A stretch of 64,000 bases of DNA from Rhodoplanes sp. Z2-YC6860 (GCF_001579845.1 NZ_CP007440.1:6532029-6596028); one strand, 5' to 3'. Positions 16,723 through 25,647 are shown, counted from the first letter of the stretch. The notes: generated by a model not told the origin, from the sequence alone. Numbers and translations: made by a program.

Positions 16723-17543
16723 TCGTTCACGGCTTGCGAACGAAACGGGCCGGCGCCATTTCTTCGCTCGTGCGCCGGCTGTTCGTTCTTCTCTTCCCCT
16801 TATCCGGCTCGGGCGTGATGGGTCCAAGACGAAGATCGTCCAAGGACATGTCCTACTAACACTCATGACCGCGGCTTCTACCAGCAGATGGACAAGTCTT
16901 ACGACATTCAGGCAGAACCCGGAAATCGATGGCGTATCGCGTACCATAGCGTAGGAGTGTCCCGACAAGCTCGCGCCTACCAACGCAGTGAGAACGGTTC
17001 AGCGCCTTCACGCCAAACGGAGGCTGTTGATAAGCCGCGCCTGCCGAGCCATTAAGCGCCACACAGCCGCTATCTCAAGGTAGCTCGCTCGGAACAGTGG
17101 AAATTGCGAGGCCCGCAGTTCGGCTTCGTCAGCTTTTTCGTTCAGCACGTCAACCCTTGACATCGCAATGTCCCACGCACAACCGCTCCCACCCGCTACA
17201 AACCTCTCCGTAAAAGCTTAAGACAATTCCAAGATTGCAGAAGTGCGAAAATTTGCTCTGGGTGCTTGGCCGCCCTCGTCCGTCGTTTTCATAGCATTGG
17301 CCGTCTCGTTGTCTCGTTGCCATGTATCCACGCTGTTGCCCCAACTGCTGGCGGCTGCAACCGGGAAAACGTCGGCTCCTCCTCACAACACGTTTCGTTT
17401 CGTAGAAATCGTTATCGAAATCAATTGGAACGAAACGCTTTCTGTCCGAATGCATCGCACAATGAACACACTTCGTGGCGAATAGGTGCATCGACTGTGC
17501 CATTGGCTAAGTCGATCAATCCCACAAGAATGAGGTTCAAAGA
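16723..17543. other. Long stretch without a convincing gene
   Basis: About 820 bases. Several short frames occur (for example 17243-17485, plus strand, with a hydrophobic start), but none has a ribosome binding site or a recognisable domain. The last 100 bases probably hold the promoter of the RlpA-like gene. Confidence 0.45.
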
Positions 17544-17909
17544 ATGAAGGTTCGGGGAGCGCTGTTTGCCTTGTCGTTGGTTTTCGTTTCTTCGCTTATA
17601 TTTGCCGCGCCTAGCAAGGCAGGTTCGTACTCTGGAATCGCCTCGGTATATGGCAATAGGGATGGGTACGCTTGGCGGAAAACGGCGAATGGCGAGCGTA
17701 TGAACCCGGGCGCGTTAACGGCTGCGCACCGGACGTTGCCGTTCGGAACTCGGGTTAGTGTGGTAAATCGACGGAACGGCAAAAAAGTCGTTGTCCGGAT
17801 TACGGATCGCGGTCCCTTCGTCCGTGGACGCATAATCGATCTCACACCCGCCGGAGCTCGCGCTATCGGGCTTTCGGGCCTGGCGCCGGTGAACCTGAGC
17901 GTTCTTTGA
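17544..17909 (+). CDS. RlpA-like double-psi beta-barrel protein
   Basis: A 121-aa exported protein: signal peptide MKVRGALFALSLVFVSSLIF ... SKA, then the RlpA barrel (GIASVYGNRDGYAWRKTANG, NPGALTAAHRTLPFGTRVSV, VRITDRGPFVRGRIIDLTP, ARAIGL). The conserved Asp of ITDRGP and the AHRTLPFGT loop are present. In RlpA proteins this fold cleaves denuded peptidoglycan strands; there is no SPOR domain here, so septal targeting is not indicated. GAGGTTCAAAG precedes the start. An L,D-transpeptidase follows convergently, so both neighbours act on the wall. Confidence 0.88.
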   Translation: MKVRGALFALSLVFVSSLIFAAPSKAGSYSGIASVYGNRDGYAWRKTANGERMNPGALTAAHRTLPFGTRVSVVNRRNGKKVVVRITDRGPFVRGRIIDLTPAGARAIGLSGLAPVNLSVL

Positions 17910-17982
17910 GCAGTGCAGAGCCAGTTAAGCGCGTTTTCGCTTTGCGGTCCGGCTAAGGGTGTGAATTGATTTAGGAGGAGGA

Positions 17983-18585
17983 CTAATCGCCCTCCTCCGC
18001 AAACCCAATTCCGGATTGGTAGCCATAGAAGCCCGAATGAGCTTCTAAATCGCCGTCAGCATTGTTCGTTTTTGCACCGGTCTCGGCATAACTTTTCCGT
18101 TGCGTCCTTTCGGCGTAGCGCCGAGCTTTGGAGTGCGCGAGAGCAACTTGTTCGCTCCCGCTAAGGAGCACTCGCGTGTTGGCCAAACCTTCCTGCTTCA
18201 CCAGTGCAAACAATTTGGCTGCATTGGCTGGGGCAAGCCGCACGCAGCCATGGCTCACGGGCGATCCGAGGCGCCTGGTATCAAACGTGCCGTGTATCGC
18301 GTGGCCCCTTTGAGTAAAGAACACTGAGTGCGGCATTGGCGCATCGTCCCACTCCTTCGAAAAATGTTCAGCCTCCATCCTGGTTGCTGTGAAACTCCCA
18401 GACGGCGTTCCGAAGCCCGTCCTTCCGGTAGATACCGGCCAACGATGCAATACTTCACCGTCGCGGCTCACAGTGAGCGTTTGCGTGGATTTGTTGACGT
18501 TGATGAGCAGAGTAGCAGAGGCAGGGGATACCGCGAGGCGCAGACTAATCGCCAATAGGCCGAAGAGAATTGTGAGCTTCTGCAT
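17983..18585 (-). CDS. L,D-transpeptidase (YkuD family)
   Basis: A 200-aa exported enzyme that would form 3-3 cross-links or attach proteins to peptidoglycan. GAGGAAAAC precedes the ATG. A signal peptide (about residues 1-24) is followed by the YkuD domain with the full catalytic motif: His98 in HGT, then SPVSHGCVRL with His112 and Cys114. The C-terminal 60 residues are a basic, low-complexity tail. It converges on the RlpA-like gene. Confidence 0.92.
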   Translation of the reverse strand: MQKLTILFGLLAISLRLAVSPASATLLINVNKSTQTLTVSRDGEVLHRWPVSTGRTGFGTPSGSFTATRMEAEHFSKEWDDAPMPHSVFFTQRGHAIHGTFDTRRLGSPVSHGCVRLAPANAAKLFALVKQEGLANTRVLLSGSEQVALAHSKARRYAERTQRKSYAETGAKTNNADGDLEAHSGFYGYQSGIGFAEEGD

Positions 18586-18765
18586 GTTTTCCTCGGACGG
18601 ACGAGTCTGCTGGCGGACACAACACCGTTGAAGGTGATCCGTTCCGACTGTGTCAATTGCCGTACCAGCGCATCAGGCCAACCGATTGAGCTGTTCGCGG
18701 CGCAGGCAGCGGAAACAAAATGCGGCCGTGAGTGTTCGAAGAATCTGTGCAGCCGAAAGGTCTAA

Positions 18766-19179
18766 ATGCTCGTAAATCCAGCCGTCCCTACTAATTGCAC
18801 GGGCACTCGCATTGTCGTTTGCCTAATTGTTACGATCAGCGCCCTCTGCTTTCTATGGGTATACAGCGCGGTTGCACACCGGGAGCCAATCGTATTCCCA
18901 GGCAAGCAGCAAACCGCGACCTTGATTGACAGACCCGCTTCCGGCTCCCAACAGGCGGTATCTCCACCGACACCATCCACGGCCGCTGTTGAAACTGCAG
19001 CCGCTAAAGGACCTGTCCCTTCGGAGCGCAAGCGCAAGATCGATCATCGGAAAAGCACAACCAAAACTGCCACTAAGTCAAACAGACGCCCCGTCCTCGC
19101 AAGCAAATCGCGTTTGCGGCCTGACGTTGGTCGCACCTACGCGCAGGCGCCAGCTCCAGGGCTTTTCACCCCATTTTGA
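18766..19179 (+). CDS. Membrane-anchored hypothetical protein, 137 aa
   Basis: One N-terminal membrane segment (IVVCLIVTISALCFLWVYSA) is followed by a Pro/Thr/Ser/Ala-rich linker and a strongly basic region (SERKRKIDHRKSTTKTATKS), ending APAPGLFTPF. It resembles anchored, disordered rhizobial proteins. No domain recognised. Confidence 0.55.
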   Translation: MLVNPAVPTNCTGTRIVVCLIVTISALCFLWVYSAVAHREPIVFPGKQQTATLIDRPASGSQQAVSPPTPSTAAVETAAAKGPVPSERKRKIDHRKSTTKTATKSNRRPVLASKSRLRPDVGRTYAQAPAPGLFTPF

Positions 19180-19391
19180 CCTCGGTCCTATCCACTCGGC
19201 CGCTTGGAACAGTGCCGCGGCGCAATCTGGGGCCTACCAATCAGCCCGGCCGGGGAAATTCCGTTTAATGGATAATGTGCAGAGGTTAGCACTATAGAAA
19301 GTGTGCCGCCGAGTGGCCGTGCTGTTTGGCCGCTCTACCGTGGAGAGACGAAGTGCTGTGGCCGCGCGTGCTTACGATTGGAGAAGTTCGG

Positions 19392-19604
19392 ATGAGAGTG
19401 ACGATTGAGAACGAGAAGCTCGAACAAGGCTCGCCTTACTTAAACGCAGACGCCCCGAAACAGTACTTCTTGCCGCGGTGCCGAAAGCCCTTCAGCGAGG
19501 CATGCGCGCACGGCGAGGACGGCCGCTACTACTGCTCATTCGTGCGCGCTGACGAGGCTCGCAAAGTTGACCTCGTGCAGGAGCTTCTGCAGCGACGCGC
19601 ATGA
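19392..19604 (+). CDS. Small Cys-containing hypothetical protein, 70 aa
   Basis: GGAGAAGTTCG precedes the ATG at 19392. The product starts MRVTIENEKLEQGSPYLNAD and carries FLPRCRKPFSEACAHGEDG then YYCSF, three Cys plus a His that could bind a metal. The helical end (EARKVDLVQELLQRRA) suggests a cytosolic protein. Function unknown. Confidence 0.6.
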   Translation: MRVTIENEKLEQGSPYLNADAPKQYFLPRCRKPFSEACAHGEDGRYYCSFVRADEARKVDLVQELLQRRA

Positions 19605-19659
19605 CGGAACGGGCTCTGCTGATTATATTCCTCAGCTGCTCAAGCTGAGGAGATTAGAA

Positions 19660-19881
19660 ATGGCTAAGAAGCGAAAGCAGACCCCCGGGGCCGCAAACAG
19701 GACCGTGCACGCGTTGGCCAGTGGCCAGCGGTACGAAGTGAGCTACGAGGCGAAGAAAACCGGACGCAACGCCAAGTCAGTCAAGCGTGCGGTCAAGAAA
19801 GTCGGCAACAGCCGCAAGAAGGTTGAGCGGCGGCTAGCCGCAATGTCGTTTTACACATCGCCCCTGATTTCTCGGGTCTGA
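19660..19881 (+). CDS. DUF3606-like small protein, 73 aa
   Basis: GAGGAGATTAGAA precedes the ATG. After a basic start (MAKKRKQTPGAANRT) comes the motif QRYEVSYEAKKTGRNAKSVK and AVKKVGNSRKKVERRLA, which matches the DUF3606 pattern (x-YEV-x-Y-x-x-K-x-x-G ... L-x-x-AVKKVG-x-S ... VE-x-x-L). The family function is unknown. Confidence 0.7.
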   Translation: MAKKRKQTPGAANRTVHALASGQRYEVSYEAKKTGRNAKSVKRAVKKVGNSRKKVERRLAAMSFYTSPLISRV

Positions 19882-19965
19882 AACCTTGCCGATGTAGAGC
19901 CGTTCCAAGTCTAATCCCTGCTGCAGCACGCGCTTCCCGCCTCCCTCAGCGTGTTGCGGCGGGGG

Positions 19966-19993
19966 AAGCCCCGGCGCATCGCCGGGGCTTTTT
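19966..19993 (+). terminator. Rho-independent terminator
   Basis: A perfect 10-bp stem, AAGCCCCGGC / GCCGGGGCTT, with a 5-nt loop is followed by a run of T (TTTTTG). It lies 85 nt after the DUF3606 gene. Confidence 0.85.
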
Positions 19994-20097
19994 GTTTCAG
20001 CGCCGCATCTCTGTCAGTGTGTCCTAGTAATCCCTTGACGCCACACAGCGACCTATAAGTGCGCAAGTACCCTGGACACTTGCGCAGCAGATCACGC

Positions 20098-20195
20098 CTA
20101 ATTGGCGGGCCGTAGGATCCCGCGGATGTTCAAGCCCTCGGCGATGGCGAGCAACGTTGTCGCGCCCCCTGCTCTGATTTCCGCGATTGTAAACC
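20098..20195 (-). pseudogene. C-terminal remnant of a serine recombinase
   Basis: Read leftward the frame gives FTIAEIRAGGATTLLAIAEG then LNIRGILRPAN and a stop. The order (AGATTL-x-x-I-x-x-x-LN-x-RGI) is the same as the end of the recombinase at 13692-14375. No catalytic part is present. Confidence 0.6.
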
Positions 20196-20592
20196 CAGAT
20201 TTTTGCGGGACGGTCCCTGCAAGTCTTCAGCACTTAAATGGCGATGAGAGACGGCGAGCGATTATCGGCGCTGTCAATCGCGGCTGGTCGACTGCGAGAT
20301 TATCAACGCCGCGCGCAGAAGATAGGCAGTGCTCCTGACCAAAACAGCATGCAATGGCCGCGGCCCGGGTTGGCCGCAGGGCCGCGCAAAAAGTTGTCGC
20401 CAATTTTTAGTACCATTTTTGGATTGTAAATTTCCTCTCTAAGTTGTTGATTAGGCATACGAGGTCGCTTGGCGTCCACCTTTTAGGGACAACGGAATCT
20501 CCTTTTTTCAAGTGATCTAACAACGTCGCGCTGTCCGAACGAATTTAAAATTTCCGAAACGAGGCGGTACCATTTCCCCTCAAATCAATATA
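20196..20592. other. No convincing gene; AT-rich toward the acyltransferase
   Basis: Roughly 400 bases with no supported frame. The last 150 bases are AT-rich (for example gaatttaaaatttccgaaac) and probably contain the promoter of the acyltransferase. I looked for a nod-box-like palindrome and did not see one. Confidence 0.45.
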
Positions 20593-21672
20593 ATGAGCGC
20601 TGGTTTGGACCAGACCTTGCCATCGCGGGTCGAATGGATTGATAGCGCTCGTGGGTACTGCCTAATCCTTGTCGTGATCGGCCACGCCACGCGCTCTCTT
20701 CTAAGTTCCGGCATTATGACTACCAGCTTCGAGAGGGACTTGATCGATACGTTCATATATCTGTTCCACATGCCGGCCCTATTTGCCTTGTCCGGCTTTG
20801 TGTCGAACGATCAGAACAAGCCGCTACTCCCGTTCATATCTTCACTTTTACAATGGATAGTTTGGCCATACTTTTTGTGGTCTACCGCATATATTGTACT
20901 TCAAAGTCTTTTTGAAAAAATTAGCAATCACCATCCTGACTCCAACGCCCTGTTCTCCGTTCTGGTCGAACCAAGCAGTCTATTTTGGTTTCTATACGTG
21001 CTCGTCGTCATCAAAATCATAGATCGTCTATTGTGTTTCATTGTTGATGATGGAGCAAAGTCGGCGGCGGTCATTGCTGCCATAGGTCTTGCAGGCGACG
21101 CTTGTGTCGAAATGTCCGGAGTTCGGGTCTGGCTAATACATCCGATATGTTTGAGCTTGTTCTTTTATGGCCTGGGGAGAGCGCTGAGATCCAACCCGAC
21201 ATTAGGCCACTTTGTTGGCAAGCTATCTGCCATCTCCACATACTCGCTTGCTGCAGCCATCTCGTTTTGCGTATCGCTGCTTGGATGCACAGCCTTTCTC
21301 GTGTTGTCGCAAGGTTGGTCCCGCACTGCGGTGACCCCATTAGCTGGAATTATTGGAACTGCACTGGTCGCTGCAATGGCAATCATTAGCACTCGAACGA
21401 CTATCCTTCATAACGTGCGCTGGATCGGGTTGTTCGCGATGGTGATTTATGTTCAACACGTTATCTGGGGCACAGCCGCGAAGACGATCGTTACCATGGC
21501 TTTTGGCCGATTGGGCTGGCAAACATATTTTATAACGATGACACTTGCGGGCTTGGCTGGGCCAATTGCGTGGCAAATAATTTCGCAAAGAATGAATATT
21601 TCGAATTTCTTCGGAATACGGCCGGTGCCTCTAACCCACGGCGTTGTTGGGAGGACTGCAATCAGAATGTAG
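20593..21672 (+). CDS. Acyltransferase family 3 membrane protein
   Basis: A 359-aa protein with about ten membrane helices. The N-terminal signature RVEWIDSARGYCLILVVIGH contains the conserved His of acyltransferase-3 proteins; FHMPALFALSGFV and PSSLFWFLYVLVVIKI are the other typical segments. The family transfers acetyl or other acyl groups to sugars or lipids at the inner membrane (OafA, NolL and similar). Its codons are noticeably more AT-rich than the neighbours, suggesting horizontal acquisition. The substrate cannot be told from sequence. No ribosome binding site is obvious. Confidence 0.85.
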   Translation: MSAGLDQTLPSRVEWIDSARGYCLILVVIGHATRSLLSSGIMTTSFERDLIDTFIYLFHMPALFALSGFVSNDQNKPLLPFISSLLQWIVWPYFLWSTAYIVLQSLFEKISNHHPDSNALFSVLVEPSSLFWFLYVLVVIKIIDRLLCFIVDDGAKSAAVIAAIGLAGDACVEMSGVRVWLIHPICLSLFFYGLGRALRSNPTLGHFVGKLSAISTYSLAAAISFCVSLLGCTAFLVLSQGWSRTAVTPLAGIIGTALVAAMAIISTRTTILHNVRWIGLFAMVIYVQHVIWGTAAKTIVTMAFGRLGWQTYFITMTLAGLAGPIAWQIISQRMNISNFFGIRPVPLTHGVVGRTAIRM

Positions 21673-21761
21673 CGCAATAATCGCGACCGCAGCGGCAGGA
21701 AAATTAGACCTGCCGGATCGCACAGCCATCCAATAGTTCAAGGCCCTGCGTCTCACCCTGG

Positions 21762-22193
21762 TCAACCGCAGTCGCGCCCATAAGCGCCCATGTTGCGAGC
21801 GACCATGGCAACGGTGGCATCCATCTGCCGCTTCGCTCCACGGGGATAGCGAAACTCAATAAGATTCCACCGTGAACCTCGGCAGGCCAAGTTGCCCTTC
21901 CGGTAGTAGATCTCTTCACCTCGGTATCCCGAGACGACGAACCATGACTCCCCGCCATCCTGGTAAGTGACCCGTTCACCCGGTCGGTGGATGTACCGGT
22001 CTGGGCTTTGCGCCGGCTCGTGACCGAAACGGATGCGTGCCGAGCCATCCGGCGAGACGAAGACGCGGCCCGTGTTACCTGCTGATCGAACCTGATGCCA
22101 CCCAGGTGGCACTATTTGCGGCGAGGCTGCCATAGCACCCGCACTAATCACGGTGGTCGCAGCCACGAGAATAAGGGCACGAAAGATCAGCAT
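21762..22193 (-). CDS. Exported hypothetical protein, 143 aa (copy 1)
   Basis: A signal peptide (MLIFRALILVAATTVISAGA ... MAA) is followed by VSPDGSARIRFGHEP, GERVTYQDGGESWFVVSGYR and KRQMDATVAMVARNMGAYGR. The conserved Gly-Asp/Glu, YYRKGN and terminal DCG are typical of a Bradyrhizobium exported family of unknown role. The twin at 29884-30315 differs at only a few residues (for example RNMG/RQMG). Related proteins: 8975-9559 and the fragment at 3146-3229. Confidence 0.75.
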   Translation of the reverse strand: MLIFRALILVAATTVISAGAMAASPQIVPPGWHQVRSAGNTGRVFVSPDGSARIRFGHEPAQSPDRYIHRPGERVTYQDGGESWFVVSGYRGEEIYYRKGNLACRGSRWNLIEFRYPRGAKRQMDATVAMVARNMGAYGRDCG

Positions 22194-22328
22194 ACGTGCC
22201 CAACGAACTTGGACCGAGTAAGTTGCTCAGCCGCCAGAAAAGCCGTCGAGGTGTCTGCCGACCAGGAACGACAGCCGGGCAGCGGCATTTATCATGCGGA
22301 TCGCGTTTCGTGTATGGGTGGCACCGTC

Positions 22329-22592
22329 ATGAACACAGAGGAAACTCATAGGCTTAAGGCCACTGAGATCCGGCGTCAGGCGCGCGCAGAGGGAAACGCC
22401 TCGACTCGTCTTGAGCTTGAGCTTTTGGCGCTTTCCTTTGACCGGCTAGCCGATCAGGCAAAACGCAACGCTCAGAACAACATTGTTTACGAATACAATC
22501 CGGAGACAACTGCCGAGCACCGCCAGAGGAAGCGCCTACTGGCCCAGAGACAGCAGCAACAGCAACCACAGCCGCGAAAGCGACATCGGTGA
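22329..22592 (+). CDS. Small helical Gln-rich protein, 87 aa (copy 1)
   Basis: Starts MNTEETHRLKATEIRRQARA, followed by a helix LELELLALSFDRLADQAKRN and a poly-Gln/basic tail (QRQQQQQPQPRKRHR). It appears cytosolic and mostly helical. The protein in copy 2 (30451-30714) is identical. It is transcribed divergently from the exported protein gene. Function unknown. Confidence 0.7.
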   Translation: MNTEETHRLKATEIRRQARAEGNASTRLELELLALSFDRLADQAKRNAQNNIVYEYNPETTAEHRQRKRLLAQRQQQQQPQPRKRHR

Positions 22593-22852
22593 TACCAAGC
22601 GCATCTGGCCCGGGGACGGAGTCAGGACAAAGCGAGCCTGAATTCGGAAGGCCGCTCAGTAGCGAGGATATCTAGCAATACCTCTCAAGGGTCAAACATC
22701 GCGTGCTTGCCGGCAAAGGACACACAAGGTTCGACTTGGCGTTCGAGTTCAAGGCGGGTTAATAGGCGTGCCGGCCAGCAAAGCCGAGTTTGCACTCGAC
22801 TGGCACCTCCTCTAAATGGCAAGCCCGCGGTGACCGGGGTGGCTACGCTGGT

Positions 22853-23497
22853 CTACAGCATCGCAGTCGTCGCATCTTGTTGGCCGCGAAAGACTCCGCC
22901 GCTGAGATAATGGATGAGCTTAACAATTTCGGTCACCACAAGGACGGCGGACTCTTTGTCCTTCCACCACCTTTTTTGCACCTTGTCCTTTTCAGGCCAA
23001 ACGATTAGGCAACGCACATTCGGCAGTTCTCGCTCGAATATGATCTTGGCCCGTCGAGCTTGGTAGGGAGACGTTACCAGCAGAATGGTCGCCTTCCGCT
23101 TCCCTAAAAACATCCCAAGTGCCTCGGCCTCTTCTGCCGTCGATAGCAGGTTCGATCCATAGGTTGAAACGCGTGGCTCGGGTACGCCGAGTGCTGTCAG
23201 AAACGCTACGCGGCTGTCTTGCGCTTCGAAGTCGGCTGCTACTTTCGTAGCAACTGAGACTGGTTGGTGCCATTCGTTGCTCAGCAGAACAAATGGAGCG
23301 AGTCCCGCTTGAAACAATTCTGCGGCCTTGGACAGGCGTGCTGTGTCACCAGCAAGCGGCAGAATGAAATCAGCGGCCAAAGGATGGTCCCGGTATTGAA
23401 GCCAGTCCGAAACCGAAAAGAAGAATGCTCCTGCCGAAACGATAGACGCCAAGGCCAAGAGGCCTAGAGCATCTAGTAGCAATCTTGCGATCCGCAT
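22853..23497 (-). CDS. YdcF/SanA-like (DUF218) membrane protein
   Basis: A 214-aa protein: N-terminal membrane anchor (LLLDALGLLALASIVSAGAF), then the DUF218 core: ADFILPLAGDTARLSKAAEL, YGSNLLSTAEEAEALGMFLG and ILLVTSPYQARRAKIIFERE. The SPYQARRA segment is a strong family mark. Members such as SanA, ElyC and YdcF are linked to envelope integrity; the reaction is not known. Start at 23497 (MRIARLLL) is preferred to the one 36 nt upstream because it opens the anchor. Confidence 0.8.
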   Translation of the reverse strand: MRIARLLLDALGLLALASIVSAGAFFFSVSDWLQYRDHPLAADFILPLAGDTARLSKAAELFQAGLAPFVLLSNEWHQPVSVATKVAADFEAQDSRVAFLTALGVPEPRVSTYGSNLLSTAEEAEALGMFLGKRKATILLVTSPYQARRAKIIFERELPNVRCLIVWPEKDKVQKRWWKDKESAVLVVTEIVKLIHYLSGGVFRGQQDATTAML

Positions 23498-23636
23498 GGG
23501 TTTTCGGCGCCAGAGACACCCTGCCAAACACACGGCTCAAGAGCGAGTTCCGCCGTTGTCGTGAGTGGACCCGAAGCCGATGCAGTCTTTAGCGCGCTGA
23601 GAGCATTACGACAGAGCGAGGGGGCTTCCCCGTCAC

Positions 23637-23990
23637 TTAATTTCGCCGTGCGGTCCATATCCCTGAACACTTGGAAGTCTCCGAATGACCTGACCACCGG
23701 CCGCAGCCGCTGCTGCCATTCACCCGACCTGAGCCCGCCGCAAACTTTCCAGGTACGGCGACAGATACACGGACGGCACCATTGGGCTTTACCCGCCCGT
23801 TAAGCCGCACAATATTTGGATGCGAGATCACCCCATTGCGCACGTCCAGCTGGATATCGTAGCTCGCGTCGCAGTCGCCGCGTTGCGTAATAACCGTAAG
23901 GCTCCAGCTTCCGTCATAAGCCGAGGTGGCGCGCGCAGCCGTTGCCCAAATGGTGGCGATTACAAATGCAATCAAGCACGAACGCATCAT
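23637..23990 (-). CDS. Exported hypothetical protein, about 117 aa (paralogue A)
   Basis: Signal peptide (MMRSCLIAFVIATIWATAAR) then a beta-rich mature part: YDGSWSLTVITQRGDCD, RLNGRVKPNGAVRVSVAVPG and SGRVNGSSGCGRWSGHS, ending CSGIWTARRN. This is a family I associate with Bradyrhizobium; activity unknown. Paralogue B lies at 25005-25358, and the middle of the two genes is identical at DNA level while the ends differ. Confidence 0.75.
   Translation of the reverse strand: MMRSCLIAFVIATIWATAARATSAYDGSWSLTVITQRGDCDASYDIQLDVRNGVISHPNIVRLNGRVKPNGAVRVSVAVPGKFAAGSGRVNGSSGCGRWSGHSETSKCSGIWTARRN
23713..23855. repeat. 143-bp block identical to 25081-25223
   Basis: Every base of this block matches the block in paralogue B, whereas the flanking parts of the two genes (signal peptide and C-terminus) contain many substitutions. 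It covers the codons for the GRVKPNGAVRVSVAVPGKF region. Confidence 0.9.
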
Positions 23991-24027
23991 GTCGGTTGCG
24001 AATTGCACAAACCACCTCGACGCCTAG

Positions 24028-24382
24028 AGCATCCCGCCGACGCTGTATGGCGGGACGCAGCGTGTCGTGCCATGGCTCGTGTACGAATTGGTTGCGTCAG
24101 GCCACGATATTACGTTATTCGCGATAGGCGACTCAGTCAGCAGGGCATGTCTCGTTCCAGCCTTGCCTGGTGGACTCTGTCCGGGTCGTCCGAAATCTGA
24201 TCCGATGGCTTCACATACCGCGTTGCTCGAATCCGTGGCTGAGCATGCAGAAACGTTCGATGTATTGCATTTCAACATCGACTGGATTTATCCACCGCTC
24301 TTGGCCCGCCTACACGCCGATGGGTAGAGTGATCGCAACACCTCTGGAGCACCGCCTCGAGCCGAATAGGGAACTCGAATAA
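24028..24382 (+). pseudogene. N-terminal fragment of a family 4 glycosyltransferase
   Basis: The frame reads IPPTLYGGTQRVVPWLVYEL, VASGHDITLFAIGDSVS and FDVLHFNIDWIYPPLLARLH, the typical start of GT4 enzymes (P-x-x-YGGTER-x-V ... GH-x-VTLFA-x-GDS ... FDV-x-H-x-H-x-D). A stop at 24325 and a frame change (IATPLEHRLEPNRELE follows in another frame) end the similarity. The catalytic C-terminal domain is absent. Confidence 0.75.
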
Positions 24383-24458
24383 GGTCATTACTGAGAGTCG
24401 ATTTGGTAGCGGATCGGCTCCTTCAGGCGCAACGTTCGCTGCCGCTCTTTTTTACGGG

Positions 24459-24761
24459 ATGTCGTCACAAATGTTCGAATTTCAGAAGACGTATGCTGTA
24501 TTGGCATTGGCCCTGTTATCAGGGTGCGCGAATACGAGCTTGGATCGGGTCACCAATAGCCCCCAGGTGGAGGGCGACTCAAACGGCGGAAAAATTGCGC
24601 ACACTCTGGAAACATCGGACAAGCAGACTGCAGCCTATCAGGCCGTCACGACGCATTGCGAGAAGTTTGGCAAGAAGGGTTACATCACTAAAATGAATTA
24701 CGACACTGGTTTAGTGACATTTGACTGTCGTCTGATCAGTAAGACCAAGTCCGCAAATTAG
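24459..24761 (+). CDS. Small lipoprotein, about 100 aa
   Basis: The N-terminus (FQKTYAVLALALLSGCANTS) has a lipobox LLSGC, so the mature protein should start at a lipidated Cys. The rest is polar with a CEKFGKKGYITKMNYDTG segment and a terminal FDCRLISK. No known domain. The start may be 24459 or the Met at 24471. Confidence 0.65.
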   Translation: MSSQMFEFQKTYAVLALALLSGCANTSLDRVTNSPQVEGDSNGGKIAHTLETSDKQTAAYQAVTTHCEKFGKKGYITKMNYDTGLVTFDCRLISKTKSAN

Positions 24762-25004
24762 CTCTATAGGTGGCTGTCGCAGTACGACTACCGGGCTGCC
24801 AATGTTTGCGCAATTTTACAGGTCGATGCATGGCGCAGTGGATTCGATCCACCGGGGCTCCGAGATAGAAGGCGTGTGCAGCGGATGGGCAAATTATTGG
24901 CGATTATTTTGAGCTTCAGCGTAAACACGGTCACAGCCACCGCCGAGAGCTGCACGTAGCGGGCGGAGAGTCTAACGACAAAGCAAAGGGCTGCGACGTC
25001 AGAG

Positions 25005-25358
25005 TCAATTGCGCTGTGCGGTCCATATCCCCGAACACTTGGAAGTTTCCGAATGACCTGACCACCGGCCGCGGCCCTTCCTGCCATTCACCCGACCTGA
25101 GCCCGCCGCAAACTTTCCAGGTACGGCGACAGATACACGGACGGCACCATTGGGCTTTACCCGCCCGTTAAGCCGCACAATATTTGGATGCGAGATCACC
25201 CCATTGCGCACGTCCAGCTGGATTTCGTAGCTCGAATCGCAGTCACCGCGTTGCGTGATGACCGTAAGGCTCCAGCTCCCATCATAAACTGAGGTCGCGC
25301 GCGCAGCCGTTGCCCACATGGACGCAATCGTGAAAGGAATCAAGAACGAACGGATCAT
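25005..25358 (-). CDS. Exported hypothetical protein, 117 aa (paralogue B)
   Basis: Starts MIRSFLIPFTIASMWATAAR and has the same mature layout as paralogue A (YDGSWSLTVITQRGDCD ... GHSETSKCSGIWTAQRN). It differs from A in the signal peptide and around RKGRGRWSG. The two genes are 1.37 kb apart in the same orientation and probably arose by tandem duplication. Function unknown. Confidence 0.75.
   Translation of the reverse strand: MIRSFLIPFTIASMWATAARATSVYDGSWSLTVITQRGDCDSSYEIQLDVRNGVISHPNIVRLNGRVKPNGAVRVSVAVPGKFAAGSGRVNGRKGRGRWSGHSETSKCSGIWTAQRN
25081..25223. repeat. 143-bp block identical to 23713-23855
   Basis: Partner of the identical block in paralogue A; see that entry for the contrast with the diverged flanks. 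Confidence 0.9.
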
Positions 25359-25647
25359 GTTGGCTTCGTCCAGACAAACGCTACTTATGTTCGAAAACCA
25401 GCATAACTTGGGATCGGCCCATCTTCCATCAGCCAGTCTGCAGAAATGGATTGATCGAGAAAGAGGTTCGGCTGGAAGCAGTCCCAAACGATACGATGAC
25501 GTGTCATTTGACAGCAAAGCGGCTGTTGACGCCGATTTTTTGTCGAAAGCCGCGAGAATCTTTCTTGCTGTGGTTTTTGGGCACTAGGCCCGACCAGCCG
25601 TCGAATGCTTCTATTTCGGCGCATACCTACCTGGACAGGGGCACAAA

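Larger units (their letters stand above)
21682..22726. repeat. 1.04-kb direct duplication, copy 1
   Basis: This segment is nearly identical to 29807-30849 in the same orientation, including both genes inside it. Its left end carries the last codons (KLDLPDRTAIQ, stop) of the gene that is complete only next to copy 2, so copy 1 is probably the derived copy. There is a 3-nt length difference near the left end. Confidence 0.95.

Noticed and set aside
20430-20592. Possible nod box upstream of the acyltransferase
   Set aside because: No match to the spaced ATC/GAT pattern of nod boxes could be seen.
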